Notes: generated by a model not told the origin, from the letters alone. Counted from the stretch's first letter, positions 16,810-26,492 are shown. The stretch: DNA of 64,000 nucleotides from Ignavibacteriaceae bacterium (GCA_013360295.1 JABWCL010000009.1:1-64000), one strand, 5' to 3'. Made by a program: numbers and translations.

Positions 16810-18936
16810 CTACTTTAATAAGAGTATCTTTTTGGTTAATGTCACATCCACACCACTCAGTCTGACAATATACATTCCTGAAGTATACGCGGAGGCGTCA
16901 AAAATAATTTTATAATTTCCGGGATTAGAGTAACCGTTAAACAGTTCCGCTACCCTGCTACCCAGTATATCAAATACTTCAACTTTAATATTCCCGGCTT
17001 TGGGAACACTAAAGCTTATTGTAGTGGATGGATTAAACGGATTTGGATAGTTCTGGTTCAAAACGTACTGTTCAGGGACTAATTCATTATTACCCTGAAT
17101 ATCTGAAACGTATCCGGTAAAATCATCAGCCTTTCTTGGGGCCAATTTGTAATTACTGAATGAATAATACAGGATACCGGAGAGACTGCTAAAACTGTCA
17201 CCCTGTTTTACCTGAGTAAATCCTGGCATTCCAATCATAAGCGAATCCCACGTATTATGGTAGTTATGGTTACCATCCTGTAGTTCAACACGTGTATTTA
17301 TATTGGATGTATCAGCGATAAAAATCTCACCGAAATTGTTTACAGTGCCCGAATTTCCGTCAGCATTATCATCAGTTACAACAACATTCGAATATTTAAT
17401 TATCATACTCTCATATTTTTCAGCAGCGATCGTTCCGTTTGAAACTACACCTATCTCCCTGGTTGTCAGTTCAACAGCCGCAGGAAGAGGATTGTTACTG
17501 GAGTTTACGATCAAAGAAGTAATTGAATCAATACGGGTAACATCAAAACTTTCCATCACTTTGCCGGACAGAGTAATATTTTGTCCTTTTACAAGATCCA
17601 GAGTGGTAATCCCATTAATTTGAATACCAGACCAAGGACCATTTCCATCCTGCATGTAAACTCTTAGAGGAGTAGAACCAAGGCCCGGGAGATCGGATGT
17701 ATCAGCAGTAACAATACCGGATAATGATACTCTCATATTATTGTATCCGCTAAAACCACTTCCAAAGGGACTGTACTGAATATCTGAAATCCTGAGAGGC
17801 CTGTTAAGAACAAAATAGTGATAACGGCTACGTGTGGTATCCTGAGGATTAACAGAATTTCTGTTTTCATTATCCTGAGCAACAATATAATAATCAACAA
17901 AAGAAGAATCGCCTGAAAGGGCGGGTATAGTTCCAACGAATGTTGTGCTGTCAGAAGGCAGTTTTGTCATGTTAACTTCGAAATACTGGTTCATATTAAC
18001 CCGGTATTTGAGTTTTGCTGAAGTAACAAAACCATCGAAATCAACTATCCTTGCTGAAACCTGAACAGCCTGTCCTGGGGAAATAACCGGCAAATCACGG
18101 GTAATGCTGGAAATGCTCGGCGGAGCAGCTGCGGTAACGATGTCACCGGGATAAAGGGGTGTTATATAATAGCCATCAGTTCGTGTTGAGATCGCGCCTC
18201 TGATATGACTTAGAAAGGAACCATCAAGTGGCGGCTCATAGGTAGTAAGGCCTGTAAGCCTGTGTCCCCTCTTAGTGAAGTAACCTGATTGATCGTACAT
18301 GAACATTGAATTGCCCTGTCCGTCATTTATCTTAAAGGTACCTGAACTGGTATTACGATCAGTCGTGAATACATTCCTTATCACAACATACATCCCCTCA
18401 TATTTTTCAGCGCCAATTTTATTAACACCGTTTTCCATAAAATCAGTAAGGCTCAGTTCAATTGGATCCGGTCTTTTGGGTAAAACCTCAACAACGTTTA
18501 CCGGTGTAATAGGATTAATCAGCATCTCGAATTGCGTAGTCTGGAAATATTCTGTAACTTTGCCCGTAAATTCAACTACCTGGGCAGTATCAATCAGGTC
18601 AAAAAAAGTACCCTGGCTTGCAATGGTAGTGTCGGTCTGCAGAAGCGCGATACCATTCCACGGCTGCCCGTTTTTATCCTGAGTATAGATATGCCATCTT
18701 GATCCTGCCCATACAATTGGTCGGCGGTCAGTTGAAGCATTAACGACAGGTGCGACTAATACAACTCCTCGAACACGGACTGTATCTCCATTTAATGGTG
18801 ATGGCGGCCCGCCGAGAGTAACGAGTAGAGAATCAGGGACGAACTGGATATCATACATCGATACCAGAGGATAAGTCTGCGCGTAAGTGATAAACTGCCA
18901 GACAAAAACTATAACAAGTAGTTTTAAGAACTTCAT
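16810..18936 (-). CDS. T9SS-secreted protein with repeated OB-fold-like domains
   Basis: 708 residues: signal peptide (about 1-19, ending TYAQ), two OB-like modules (about 45-270 and 400-600) separated by an Ig-like insert (about 275-385), and a C-terminal T9SS sorting domain with LNQNYPNPFNPSTTISF and the terminal KKILLLK. The modules share a pattern with the N-terminal region of the PLD protein at the other end of the cluster: GDTVRVRGVV...IYTQDKNGQPWNGI and MRVSLSGIV...VYMQDGNGPWSGI, each followed by AEKYE and an x-VVxT-x segment. These resemble accessory domains of extracellular nucleases, but no nuclease catalytic motif is seen here. Likely a surface binding or scaffold protein. Spacers to neighbours are 20 and 7 bases. 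Confidence 0.82.
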   Translation of the reverse strand: MKFLKLLVIVFVWQFITYAQTYPLVSMYDIQFVPDSLLVTLGGPPSPLNGDTVRVRGVVLVAPVVNASTDRRPIVWAGSRWHIYTQDKNGQPWNGIALLQTDTTIASQGTFFDLIDTAQVVEFTGKVTEYFQTTQFEMLINPITPVNVVEVLPKRPDPIELSLTDFMENGVNKIGAEKYEGMYVVIRNVFTTDRNTSSGTFKINDGQGNSMFMYDQSGYFTKRGHRLTGLTTYEPPLDGSFLSHIRGAISTRTDGYYITPLYPGDIVTAAAPPSISSITRDLPVISPGQAVQVSARIVDFDGFVTSAKLKYRVNMNQYFEVNMTKLPSDSTTFVGTIPALSGDSSFVDYYIVAQDNENRNSVNPQDTTRSRYHYFVLNRPLRISDIQYSPFGSGFSGYNNMRVSLSGIVTADTSDLPGLGSTPLRVYMQDGNGPWSGIQINGITTLDLVKGQNITLSGKVMESFDVTRIDSITSLIVNSSNNPLPAAVELTTREIGVVSNGTIAAEKYESMIIKYSNVVVTDDNADGNSGTVNNFGEIFIADTSNINTRVELQDGNHNYHNTWDSLMIGMPGFTQVKQGDSFSSLSGILYYSFSNYKLAPRKADDFTGYVSDIQGNNELVPEQYVLNQNYPNPFNPSTTISFSVPKAGNIKVEVFDILGSRVAELFNGYSNPGNYKIIFDASAYTSGMYIVRLSGVDVTLTKKILLLK

Positions 18937-18956
18937 TTTTTCTCCGAAGATTTATT

Positions 18957-21023
18957 TTATTTAATTACCAAAAATTTTCCGGTTTTGATTTTACCGGTTT
19001 CTAAATTTTTTACTGTAAACAGATATAATCCGGTAGCAATAGCCTGATCATTATCCGTTATAAGATCCCAGGCTTGTTCTCCACCTGACAACTGTTGTTT
19101 GCCGTCAGTAGCGTAATTCTGGAACCATCTTAAATCAGAACCGTTATTGTCCCGGTCATGATTTATTTTCTTAACAATGTCCCCTGACAAAGTGTAAATA
19201 TAAATATCACACTTCTCAGGAAGATTATAAAAGTACAGTTTTCTCAATCGTTCCGAACTTCCGTCCCAATACGCGTTTCCGTAGTAAGGATTCGGGTATA
19301 CGCCTATCTCTATGTTTTCATCATTTGTGGAGGGAGTTCCGGGAACTATCCTGACGATATTAGTCAGAGACGAAGACTCAAGGCTCTCAATGTTGTTCTC
19401 TTCATCTTTTTTATCAAAAGCTGATACGCTGAATAAATATTGCCAACCATTAAGCAGGTTGTCAATCTCCATTTTATAAAAATATTTTGTAGTGTCGCCG
19501 TCGAATGTTGCAGGCGCATTAAGTGATATTGCAGAAAAACCGGTATTAAAACCGGTATTATTTGCAAGGCTGTCAAATTCCGCAAATTTAATGAGAGAGG
19601 ACTGAATATTCTGGGCTTCGGTCAGATCAAATCCGGTATTAGTTCTGTATACACGGTACCCTTCAAAGTCTTTTTTCCCTGAAATCGGATCAACTGAACT
19701 TTCAGAAGATTTATCCCAATAGAGTGTCACCTTCCTGTCCTCTGCAATAGCCTTAACTTTTGGAATGCTGGGAGGAGTGGGGAGAATATACCTTGTAATA
19801 GTCCCATTGCCGTCAGCGTCCTCACCTGGATCAAGAATTCCGTTCCGGTTCCTATCCTCACCGTGATACGCTCGCAATGCCCATTCCGCGTTAGCATAAA
19901 GATTCTTTTTCTGTTCATCTGTATCTAGCGCGGCCGGATCGTTGCCGAACTTTTTAGCTGCAACTATCGCAAAAACCACATTCATAGAGTCGCCCGGTGC
20001 TAACTTTGAAAATGAACCTGCCGAGATCATAATCGACCTGTTCGAGGGTTGCTTAAGCGAACTAGGGTTAATATTAAAATTGTAACGGTTTGAACCTCCA
20101 AAATAGCCCTGAAGTTTACTGTATCTGCTGATATCATCCTGCGGTGCAAAGAAATTCGGATCCGAAGTATTCCTGAACTGCCAGGAAACAAAGTTGACAG
20201 AATCATAACTTCTGTCAGCTCCAAGAAATTGGAACCCAATATAACTATCGGTCAATCCGATATCACCGGTAGCATCAAATTCATACGCGATGAAAAGCGA
20301 ATCAAAATAGCCGTTTCCTCCCCTGCTGTAAAAAGTTGATCCACCCGGAGGGGTAACTTTCGTATTCCTGACAACAGCATCAGTCCACAATCCGATATAA
20401 ATGCTGTCAATATATTTATTGGAGATATTCTTTACCCAATAATTCATTATTACAAAAAAATTGGCGAAAGGAAAATTCCATGCATAAGATTCTTGTCTGA
20501 CCTTCAATCCAAGGGGCGAATGGTTTTCGATTAATTCACCGTTCGAGAGGTATTTATTTGTGTCAAGATACTCGGCAATAAAATCCTGATGTGATACCGC
20601 CAATGGCGAGAAAAATTTCGAAGTTAATAAAGATGAACGTTCAACAACCAGGCTTCCGGGATCATTTGTCCATTCGAACCCACCGCCCCTGGCAGAAACG
20701 GAGGCTGCATCCACAGCACCGGTTGTCACAAAAGGTCCGGACTTGTTCGCACCGGTGATATCAGTACTTGTAAATGCTCCTATATAAAGTCCGCCATCAA
20801 AAATATGTTCAATACCGCTGCCAAGGGGATACTCGCCGGAAGGCTGTTGCGGCCATTTACTAAATCCATGTCCATATGTCCCAAAATTAGTGAGCGTAAT
20901 ACCGATATTCCCAACGTTGGTGTATTTCGTATTATCGTCATCTGAAGATTTTTGGAGCTGTACCTGAGGGATCGAGAACGAGAAAGGTAAAAGCAAAAAT
21001 AAAGTTGTATAAATAAATTTCAT
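18957..21023 (-). CDS. Secreted protein with calcium loop and T9SS-type C-terminal tail, function unknown
   Basis: About 688 residues. I chose the ATG at 21023 (MKFIYTTLFLLLPFSFSIPQ), which gives a clean signal peptide and leaves 7 bases after lipA; an ATG 8 codons upstream would overlap lipA. The body is a large beta-rich domain unlike anything I can name (NVGNIGITLTNFGTYG; NYWVKNISNKYIDSIYIGLWTDAVV), as seen in many Ignavibacteria surface proteins. At about residue 395 there is a dockerin/EF-like loop DRNRNGILDPGEDADGNG, then an Fn3-like region. The C-terminus (YPNPYYGNA...GLYLFTVKNLETGKIKTGKFLVIK) is a T9SS-type sorting domain of the variant with YPNP-YY instead of FPNPFNP. First surface gene of the module. 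Confidence 0.8.
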   Translation of the reverse strand: MKFIYTTLFLLLPFSFSIPQVQLQKSSDDDNTKYTNVGNIGITLTNFGTYGHGFSKWPQQPSGEYPLGSGIEHIFDGGLYIGAFTSTDITGANKSGPFVTTGAVDAASVSARGGGFEWTNDPGSLVVERSSLLTSKFFSPLAVSHQDFIAEYLDTNKYLSNGELIENHSPLGLKVRQESYAWNFPFANFFVIMNYWVKNISNKYIDSIYIGLWTDAVVRNTKVTPPGGSTFYSRGGNGYFDSLFIAYEFDATGDIGLTDSYIGFQFLGADRSYDSVNFVSWQFRNTSDPNFFAPQDDISRYSKLQGYFGGSNRYNFNINPSSLKQPSNRSIMISAGSFSKLAPGDSMNVVFAIVAAKKFGNDPAALDTDEQKKNLYANAEWALRAYHGEDRNRNGILDPGEDADGNGTITRYILPTPPSIPKVKAIAEDRKVTLYWDKSSESSVDPISGKKDFEGYRVYRTNTGFDLTEAQNIQSSLIKFAEFDSLANNTGFNTGFSAISLNAPATFDGDTTKYFYKMEIDNLLNGWQYLFSVSAFDKKDEENNIESLESSSLTNIVRIVPGTPSTNDENIEIGVYPNPYYGNAYWDGSSERLRKLYFYNLPEKCDIYIYTLSGDIVKKINHDRDNNGSDLRWFQNYATDGKQQLSGGEQAWDLITDNDQAIATGLYLFTVKNLETGKIKTGKFLVIK

Positions 21024-21030
21024 TAAATAA

Positions 21031-21951
21031 TCACTGTGTTTGTTCAATAATAACTAAGCGTGCCTGCTGATCGGCGTGATAACTGCTGCGAACAAGAGGG
21101 CTGGATTCCACTACAGCAAATCCTTTTTTCAATCCTTCTTCTTTGAACATTTGAAATTCTTCCAGTGTCACAAACCGTGAAACCGGAAGATGCATTTTAG
21201 TAGGTTGTAAATACTGACCGATTGTAAGAATATCACATCCGTAAAATAATAAATCATCCATTAATGATAGCACCTGATCGTTGGTTTCACCAATCCCAAC
21301 CATAATACCGCTTTTCGTTTTGAGCCCCCTGTTTTTAAACCATCTTATCAGTTCGAGGCTTCGTTCATATTTTGCCTGAGGCCTGACAACATGATAAAGA
21401 CCGGGTACAGTCTCAAGATTATGATTGAGAATATCGGGAGGATTTTCCATTATCAATTCATAAGCATCCTCCACACCCCGAAAATCAGGAATCAGAATCT
21501 CAACCGTACACCCGGGTACCTTTTCCTTTATGAGCCGTACCGTTTCTGCGAAAATAAAAGCCCCGCCATCGTGCAGTTCATCCCGGTTAACCGAAGTAAT
21601 GACAACGTGTCTCAACTGCAATTCTTTGACAGCAACAGACACACGGCGTGGTTCATCCATATCAAGTTCATTCGGCATTCCAACCTTTACGCTGCAAAAA
21701 CCGCAACTACGTGTACAGGTGTCTCCAAGGATCATGAAAGTAGCGGTCTTGTGATTCCAGCATTCCGCAATATTTGGACATCTTGCTTCTTCGCAAACGG
21801 TATTTAATTTACTCGTTTTGACCAGCTGTTTAAGTTTTTGATAGTGTTCTCCGCCAGGTAATTTAATTTTCAGCCAGTCGGGCCTTTTACCCAGGTCCCC
21901 CCTCTGGTTCTCAATTATGTCTTTAACTTTTCTCTGATACTGATTAATCAT
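21031..21951 (-). CDS. lipA: Lipoyl synthase (radical SAM)
   Basis: A 306-residue radical-SAM enzyme that inserts two sulfurs into protein-bound octanoyl groups to make lipoyl cofactors. Both clusters are intact: the auxiliary [4Fe-4S] cluster cysteines C53, C58 and C64 (CEEARCPNIAEC) and the radical-SAM triad C79, C83, C86 (CTRSCGFC). The C-terminal SSPLVRSSYHAD supplies the conserved serine ligand. Normal length. It lies 25 bases after the E2 gene, which carries two lipoyl domains, and in the same operon as lipB, so the operon makes the enzyme complex and its cofactor. It is followed after 7 bases by the first surface protein gene without a terminator. Confidence 0.97.
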   Translation of the reverse strand: MINQYQRKVKDIIENQRGDLGKRPDWLKIKLPGGEHYQKLKQLVKTSKLNTVCEEARCPNIAECWNHKTATFMILGDTCTRSCGFCSVKVGMPNELDMDEPRRVSVAVKELQLRHVVITSVNRDELHDGGAFIFAETVRLIKEKVPGCTVEILIPDFRGVEDAYELIMENPPDILNHNLETVPGLYHVVRPQAKYERSLELIRWFKNRGLKTKSGIMVGIGETNDQVLSLMDDLLFYGCDILTIGQYLQPTKMHLPVSRFVTLEEFQMFKEEGLKKGFAVVESSPLVRSSYHADQQARLVIIEQTQ

Positions 21952-21976
21952 ATAAAAAATAAGTATATCCTATGTA

Positions 21977-23641
21977 TCAGAATGTTAAATTATCATTAAA
22001 ATTTTCGAGCTTATCCTTGATTGATTTCAGGAATAAGCCACCTAACATACCATCCACTAATCTATGATCATGTGAAAGGGTCAAATACATCATTGGTTTA
22101 ATCGCTATCATATCATTTCCATCCACCTCAATTACCACCGGACGTTTCACCACGGCACCAACTCCCAGAATGGCAACTTCAGGCTGGTTAATTATCGGGG
22201 TTCCGAACAATGTACCAAAGACTCCATAGTTCGTGATGGTGAATGTTCCACCCATAATATCATCCGGAGTAAGCTTCTTATTCCTGGATTTTTCGGCAAT
22301 TTCACCGATTGACCGGGCTAATCCAAGGAGATTCTTTTCGTGTGCATTCTTTACGTTTGGAACAATAAGACCATTTGATTCAAGAGCTACCGCAATGCCG
22401 AGATTTATAAACCTTTTCTGGAGTATTGAATTAGAGCCCGAGTCAATAGTCGAATTAACAAGAGGATGTTCTTTAAGAGCAATAACACTGGCGTGAGCGA
22501 TGAATGACAGGTAAGTAAGCTTAATACCATCATTTTTTAGTAAATGATCCTTATGCTTATCCATATAATTCCGTACTTTGGTCATATCAATCTCTACCAT
22601 GGCAGTTACGTGCACAGAAGTATCCCTGCTGTTAACCATGTGCTTCATTATTTTTGTACGGATATTATCCATCGGCACACGATGAATCTGGCCTGATATA
22701 TTACTTACCTCTGCACCCGAAGGTGATTTGATTATCTGAGGTTTTTCCACAAGTCTCGCGGCAACGGGTTGCTCAGCTGAAACAACCGTACCGCTTTTAC
22801 GCAGATCAAGATACTTAAGAATATCGTTCTTGGTGACTCTCCCATTTAATCCTGTTCCCTGAATTCTGTCCAATTCCGGGAAAGTAACATTTTCTTTCCG
22901 TGCGATATTCAATACCAGCGGTGAGTAAAATTTGTCAGAAAAACTCTGGCTAGCAGGTGTACTAACAAGAACCGTTTTTTCACGTTCCGCTAATGCATTA
23001 GAAGCGATTATATCGTGTACAGTTGTGGGTTCAGCTTTAGTAATCGGAGCCACAGGATGAACATCTGCTACTGATATTCTGGCAACAATATGGCCAACTG
23101 GAACAGTCTCCTGTTCCCGTACAAGAATCTCATTAACTACTCCCTGTGCAGGCGAGGGAACCTCGGTATCAACCTTATCGGTGCTTATCTCAAATAAAGT
23201 CTCGTCCTTTTTTATAGTTTCACCTGGCTTCTTATACCACTTAATCACTGTTCCCTCCATAACCGACTCTCCCATTTTCGGCATTGCGACATCAACCAGT
23301 GACGATGCATTACCTGATGGAATCGCAGGGGTTTCAATTATTTCTGTTGGTTTTTCAGTTACCACCGGTTCAAATTGTTTGGTATCGGTATCGGAACTGA
23401 ATTTCGCGGTATCAATTACTGCGACTACTTTTCCAACTTCAATAGTGTCACCTTCTTTGTAGAGCAACTGCACCACGACTCCCTCAGCCTGTGATGGTAT
23501 TTCAGTATCAACCTTATCCGTGCTGATCTCGAAAAGAATTTCATCTTTCTTGATCGGATCACCCGGCTGTTTGTGCCATTTAATAATTGTTCCTTCAGTG
23601 ACACTCTCACCCATTTTGGGCATAACAATATCTATTTTCAT
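21977..23641 (-). CDS. 2-oxoacid dehydrogenase E2 (dihydrolipoyllysine acyltransferase) with two lipoyl domains
   Basis: 554 residues: lipoyl domain 1 (1-77, lipoyl lysine K43 in STDKVDTE), a linker, lipoyl domain 2 (115-190, K156 in STDKVDTE), a linker, a peripheral subunit-binding domain (about 240-280, YSPLVLNIARKENV...GLNGRVTKNDILKYL), and the catalytic core (about 315-554) with the active-site HDHRLVDG (524-531). It transfers the acyl group from E1 to CoA. Two lipoyl domains and the fused E1 beside it fit a branched-chain or pyruvate dehydrogenase; the E1 motifs favour branched-chain. As no sucB is visible near the fused 2-oxoglutarate dehydrogenase at 48467, these lipoyl arms could also serve that enzyme (inference). 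Starts 27 bases after E1. Confidence 0.93.
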   Translation of the reverse strand: MKIDIVMPKMGESVTEGTIIKWHKQPGDPIKKDEILFEISTDKVDTEIPSQAEGVVVQLLYKEGDTIEVGKVVAVIDTAKFSSDTDTKQFEPVVTEKPTEIIETPAIPSGNASSLVDVAMPKMGESVMEGTVIKWYKKPGETIKKDETLFEISTDKVDTEVPSPAQGVVNEILVREQETVPVGHIVARISVADVHPVAPITKAEPTTVHDIIASNALAEREKTVLVSTPASQSFSDKFYSPLVLNIARKENVTFPELDRIQGTGLNGRVTKNDILKYLDLRKSGTVVSAEQPVAARLVEKPQIIKSPSGAEVSNISGQIHRVPMDNIRTKIMKHMVNSRDTSVHVTAMVEIDMTKVRNYMDKHKDHLLKNDGIKLTYLSFIAHASVIALKEHPLVNSTIDSGSNSILQKRFINLGIAVALESNGLIVPNVKNAHEKNLLGLARSIGEIAEKSRNKKLTPDDIMGGTFTITNYGVFGTLFGTPIINQPEVAILGVGAVVKRPVVIEVDGNDMIAIKPMMYLTLSHDHRLVDGMLGGLFLKSIKDKLENFNDNLTF

Positions 23642-23668
23642 ATAAGTTCCTTAAATTCTTTGCGCAGA

Positions 23669-25768
23669 TTAATATTGAGCCAATTCTTTGATTCCTTTAT
23701 AAACAACCTCCCGGGACGGTAATATCGCGTTCTCAAGTATCGGGCTATAAGGAATATGCGCATCCTGGGCAGCAATTCTTTTAACGGGAGCATCAAGAAA
23801 CCGGAAGCAGTTATCAGCGATCCGCGCTGCAACTTCGGCCCCAAATCCACCCGTAAGAGTATCTTCATGAAGAACAATCACTTTATTCGTTTTCTGAACG
23901 GAAGAGTAGATTAATTCTTCATCAAGAGGAATAATTGTTCTGAGGTCGACAACCTCAACTGATACTCCCTCATCTTCAAGCCTTTTCGCCGCAAATACAG
24001 CATCCCAGACTGAAGCACCATAAGTTACGACTGTGATATCTGTTCCCTCCCTGACCACTTTACCTCGACCGAATGGTAAGAGATAATCTTTACCTGGCTC
24101 CGTTGATATAGCATAGCTTTGGCGGTACAAACCTTTATGTTCGCAAAAAAGAACCGGATCATTTATCCTGATTGCTGTCCTGAGTAATCCTTTGGCGTCT
24201 GCCGCATTGGAAGGAAATGCGATATAAATTCCTGGTACATGGGCAAATATTGATTCAATATTCTGACTGTGGTACAATCCTCCGTGTATATACCCTCCAA
24301 CCGCTACACGAGTGACCACGGGTGAAGCCCAAGCATTCTTTGACCTGTACCTGATAGTTGCAAGCTCATCCTTCATTTGCATAAAAGCGGGCCAAATATA
24401 ATCGCCGAATTGGATCTCTACAACAGGTTTTAGACCGGCTAAGGACATACCAATAGCAACCCCCATTATGCTTGCCTCAGCAAGGGGTGAATTGAATACC
24501 CGTTCATCTCCGAACTTTGTAGATAATCCCTTAGTCGCGGTAAAAACTCCGCCTTTATTGTCTGCAATATCCTCACCAAAAACATAAATATCTGGATTTC
24601 GTTCAAGTTCTTCGTGCAGGCAGTGATTGATTGCATCGACCATAACGATATTACTGCCGGTTGTCTCTTCCTGTTCATACTCAAAAGACTCCTTGAAACC
24701 GCTTTCATCATATACATACCGGCTGGCCTCGCCCGGAAGCGGATCCGGGGCTTGTGTCGCAAATTCAACTGCTTTATCAATATCACTCTGCACTTTAGCA
24801 AGTACATCGTTTAATTCTTTCTCGGTTGCAAGTTCATTCTCCAGAACCTGTCTTCTGAATTTGTCAATCGGACATTTTTTGAGATCTTCCTCTATTTCAC
24901 TATGATCGCGATATTTCTTCTGATCGTCTGAGGAAGAATGTGACTGGAGCCTTACCACGTCGGATTCAATAAGTACCGGACCTTTACCGCTACGGAGGTA
25001 ATTAAAGGCATCCCTGGCAGTAATATAAGATTCAATAAAATCTGTTCCATCTATTTTCATCCGGAGAAGGTTGTGGTAACCTTTCATCATCTCGGAAATA
25101 GAGTGCCCTTCCCCGCCGGATTGTTTCCAAACAGGAACAGAGATAGCATACTTATTATTTTCAATGTGGAATAAAACCGGCAGTTTTTCTCTGCTAGCCC
25201 AGTTCACAGCCTCGTGGAACTCACCCTGGCTTGTGGTTCCTTCACCAGAACTTACATATGATACACTGTTAATTCCTTTTTTAACAGAAGCTAACGCTGT
25301 ACCGACTGCCTGTAAAAACTGAGTACCTGTAGGACTTGACTGTGATGGTAATTTAAAATTCCTGTTTGTGCCCCAATGACACGGTAATTGCCTGCCGCCA
25401 CCGGATGGGTCATCATCCTTAGCCAGACACTGAAGAAAAAAGTCACCCGCAGTATAACCCAGGCAAAGGATAAAAGTCAAATCCCTGTAATAGGGGAAAC
25501 TCCAGTCTTTAGCCGGATCCATCATTATACCAAGTGCGGCCTGTACTGCTTCATGTCCTGAGCAGGCGATGTGAAAAAAAGTCTTTCCCTGCTTAAGTAA
25601 AGTCATGGCTTTATTGTCGATCTGTCTGGAAAGATTCATAAGGTAATAAATACGCAGAAGCTCTTCTTTTGGTAAGTCCACAACAATACCGTTTTTGGAG
25701 AGCATCTTCTTATTCTTTTCTTTTTTATCAACCTTTTCCAGCAGGTCTGAGCTTTCTTTTTTTGGCAT
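23669..25768 (-). CDS. 2-oxoacid dehydrogenase E1, alpha and beta subunits fused (branched-chain type)
   Basis: About 699 residues from the ATG at 25768 (MPKKESSDLL), chosen because it begins 7 bases after the lipB stop; an upstream start at 25831 would overlap lipB by 56 bases and adds no recognisable sequence. The alpha half (about 30-350) binds ThDP through GEG...NN (175-177, 204-205); GEG, rather than GDG, is the branched-chain E1 form. The beta half (about 365-699) begins IVMVDAINHCLHEEL and has FNSPLAEASIMGVAIGMSLAGLKPV and IQFGDYIWPA, again closest to branched-chain E1 beta. It decarboxylates a 2-oxoacid and acylates the lipoyl arm of E2. The alpha-beta fusion is common in Bacteroidota. 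Substrate not proven: pyruvate is also possible. Confidence 0.9.
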   Translation of the reverse strand: MPKKESSDLLEKVDKKEKNKKMLSKNGIVVDLPKEELLRIYYLMNLSRQIDNKAMTLLKQGKTFFHIACSGHEAVQAALGIMMDPAKDWSFPYYRDLTFILCLGYTAGDFFLQCLAKDDDPSGGGRQLPCHWGTNRNFKLPSQSSPTGTQFLQAVGTALASVKKGINSVSYVSSGEGTTSQGEFHEAVNWASREKLPVLFHIENNKYAISVPVWKQSGGEGHSISEMMKGYHNLLRMKIDGTDFIESYITARDAFNYLRSGKGPVLIESDVVRLQSHSSSDDQKKYRDHSEIEEDLKKCPIDKFRRQVLENELATEKELNDVLAKVQSDIDKAVEFATQAPDPLPGEASRYVYDESGFKESFEYEQEETTGSNIVMVDAINHCLHEELERNPDIYVFGEDIADNKGGVFTATKGLSTKFGDERVFNSPLAEASIMGVAIGMSLAGLKPVVEIQFGDYIWPAFMQMKDELATIRYRSKNAWASPVVTRVAVGGYIHGGLYHSQNIESIFAHVPGIYIAFPSNAADAKGLLRTAIRINDPVLFCEHKGLYRQSYAISTEPGKDYLLPFGRGKVVREGTDITVVTYGASVWDAVFAAKRLEDEGVSVEVVDLRTIIPLDEELIYSSVQKTNKVIVLHEDTLTGGFGAEVAARIADNCFRFLDAPVKRIAAQDAHIPYSPILENAILPSREVVYKGIKELAQY

Positions 25769-25775
25769 TAATATC

Positions 25776-26492
25776 TCAATTAACTTTACTGAATAAATTT
25801 TCTTTGATATCGGTCGGGGAAGTTTTAACAACTCCAGTATGCCCGAATATGTTAATAAAATGTCTGAGCAGCTTTGATTTCACTTCATTTATTTCAATTG
25901 GTTTACACAGTTCTGCTTCAAGCGATGTAACTGATTTATCGGTAATCCCACAAGGAATAATACCGTTGAATTTCTTTAGTTCGGTATTTACGTTAAAAGC
26001 AAATCCGTGCATTGTTATCCAGGATGAAATTTTAATTCCAATAGCGGCAATTTTCCTGTCCTGAATCCAGACCCCCGTATATTTGGGATTTCTTCCACAC
26101 TCAAGTCCGTATTCGCTTGCCGTACTGATGATCAACTCTTCAAGAGCACGGAGATATTTGTGAGAGTCTTTTTGCCACAGATTAAGATCAATAATAGGAT
26201 ATCCTACCACCTGACCGGGACCATGATATGTTATATCCCCCCCTCTGTCAATCTCGAAAATATTTATTCCTTCTGCACGAAGCTCATCTTCGCTTGATAG
26301 AAGGTTATCTTTTGATGCAACTTTACCAAGCGTATAAGTGTGAGGATGTTCTAATAATAACACTACATCCGGGATAAGACCTTGCTTTCTTGCCAGGAAC
26401 AGTTGCTTCTGAAGTTCCCATGCTTCAGCATAAGGCAACAAACCGCAGTCGCAATACCACAGTTCTTTCTTAGATGTGAATTGATTCACCAT
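25776..26492 (-). CDS. lipB: Octanoyl-[acyl-carrier-protein] protein transferase
   Basis: A 238-residue LipB, which moves octanoyl groups from ACP to lipoyl domains. Visible motifs: LLLEHPHTYTLGK, the RGGDITYHGPGQVVGYP signature (83-99), the catalytic lysine in RKIAAIGIK (K147) and the catalytic cysteine in IIPCGI (C181). Normal length, slightly extended at both ends. Its start overlaps the end of lpd by 23 bases, and E1 starts 7 bases after its stop. With lipA in the same operon the de novo lipoylation pathway is complete. Confidence 0.96.
   Translation of the reverse strand: MVNQFTSKKELWYCDCGLLPYAEAWELQKQLFLARKQGLIPDVVLLLEHPHTYTLGKVASKDNLLSSEDELRAEGINIFEIDRGGDITYHGPGQVVGYPIIDLNLWQKDSHKYLRALEELIISTASEYGLECGRNPKYTGVWIQDRKIAAIGIKISSWITMHGFAFNVNTELKKFNGIIPCGITDKSVTSLEAELCKPIEINEVKSKLLRHFINIFGHTGVVKTSPTDIKENLFSKVN

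Noticed and set aside
18957-21023. Reading the calcium-loop motif as a dockerin
   Set aside because: Only one loop of the dockerin pair is visible and no cohesin is in sight; described as a calcium-loop only.
25769-25831. An earlier start for the fused E1, 21 codons upstream of 25768
   Set aside because: It would overlap lipB by 56 bases and adds no recognisable domain sequence; the ATG at 25768 fits the operon spacing.
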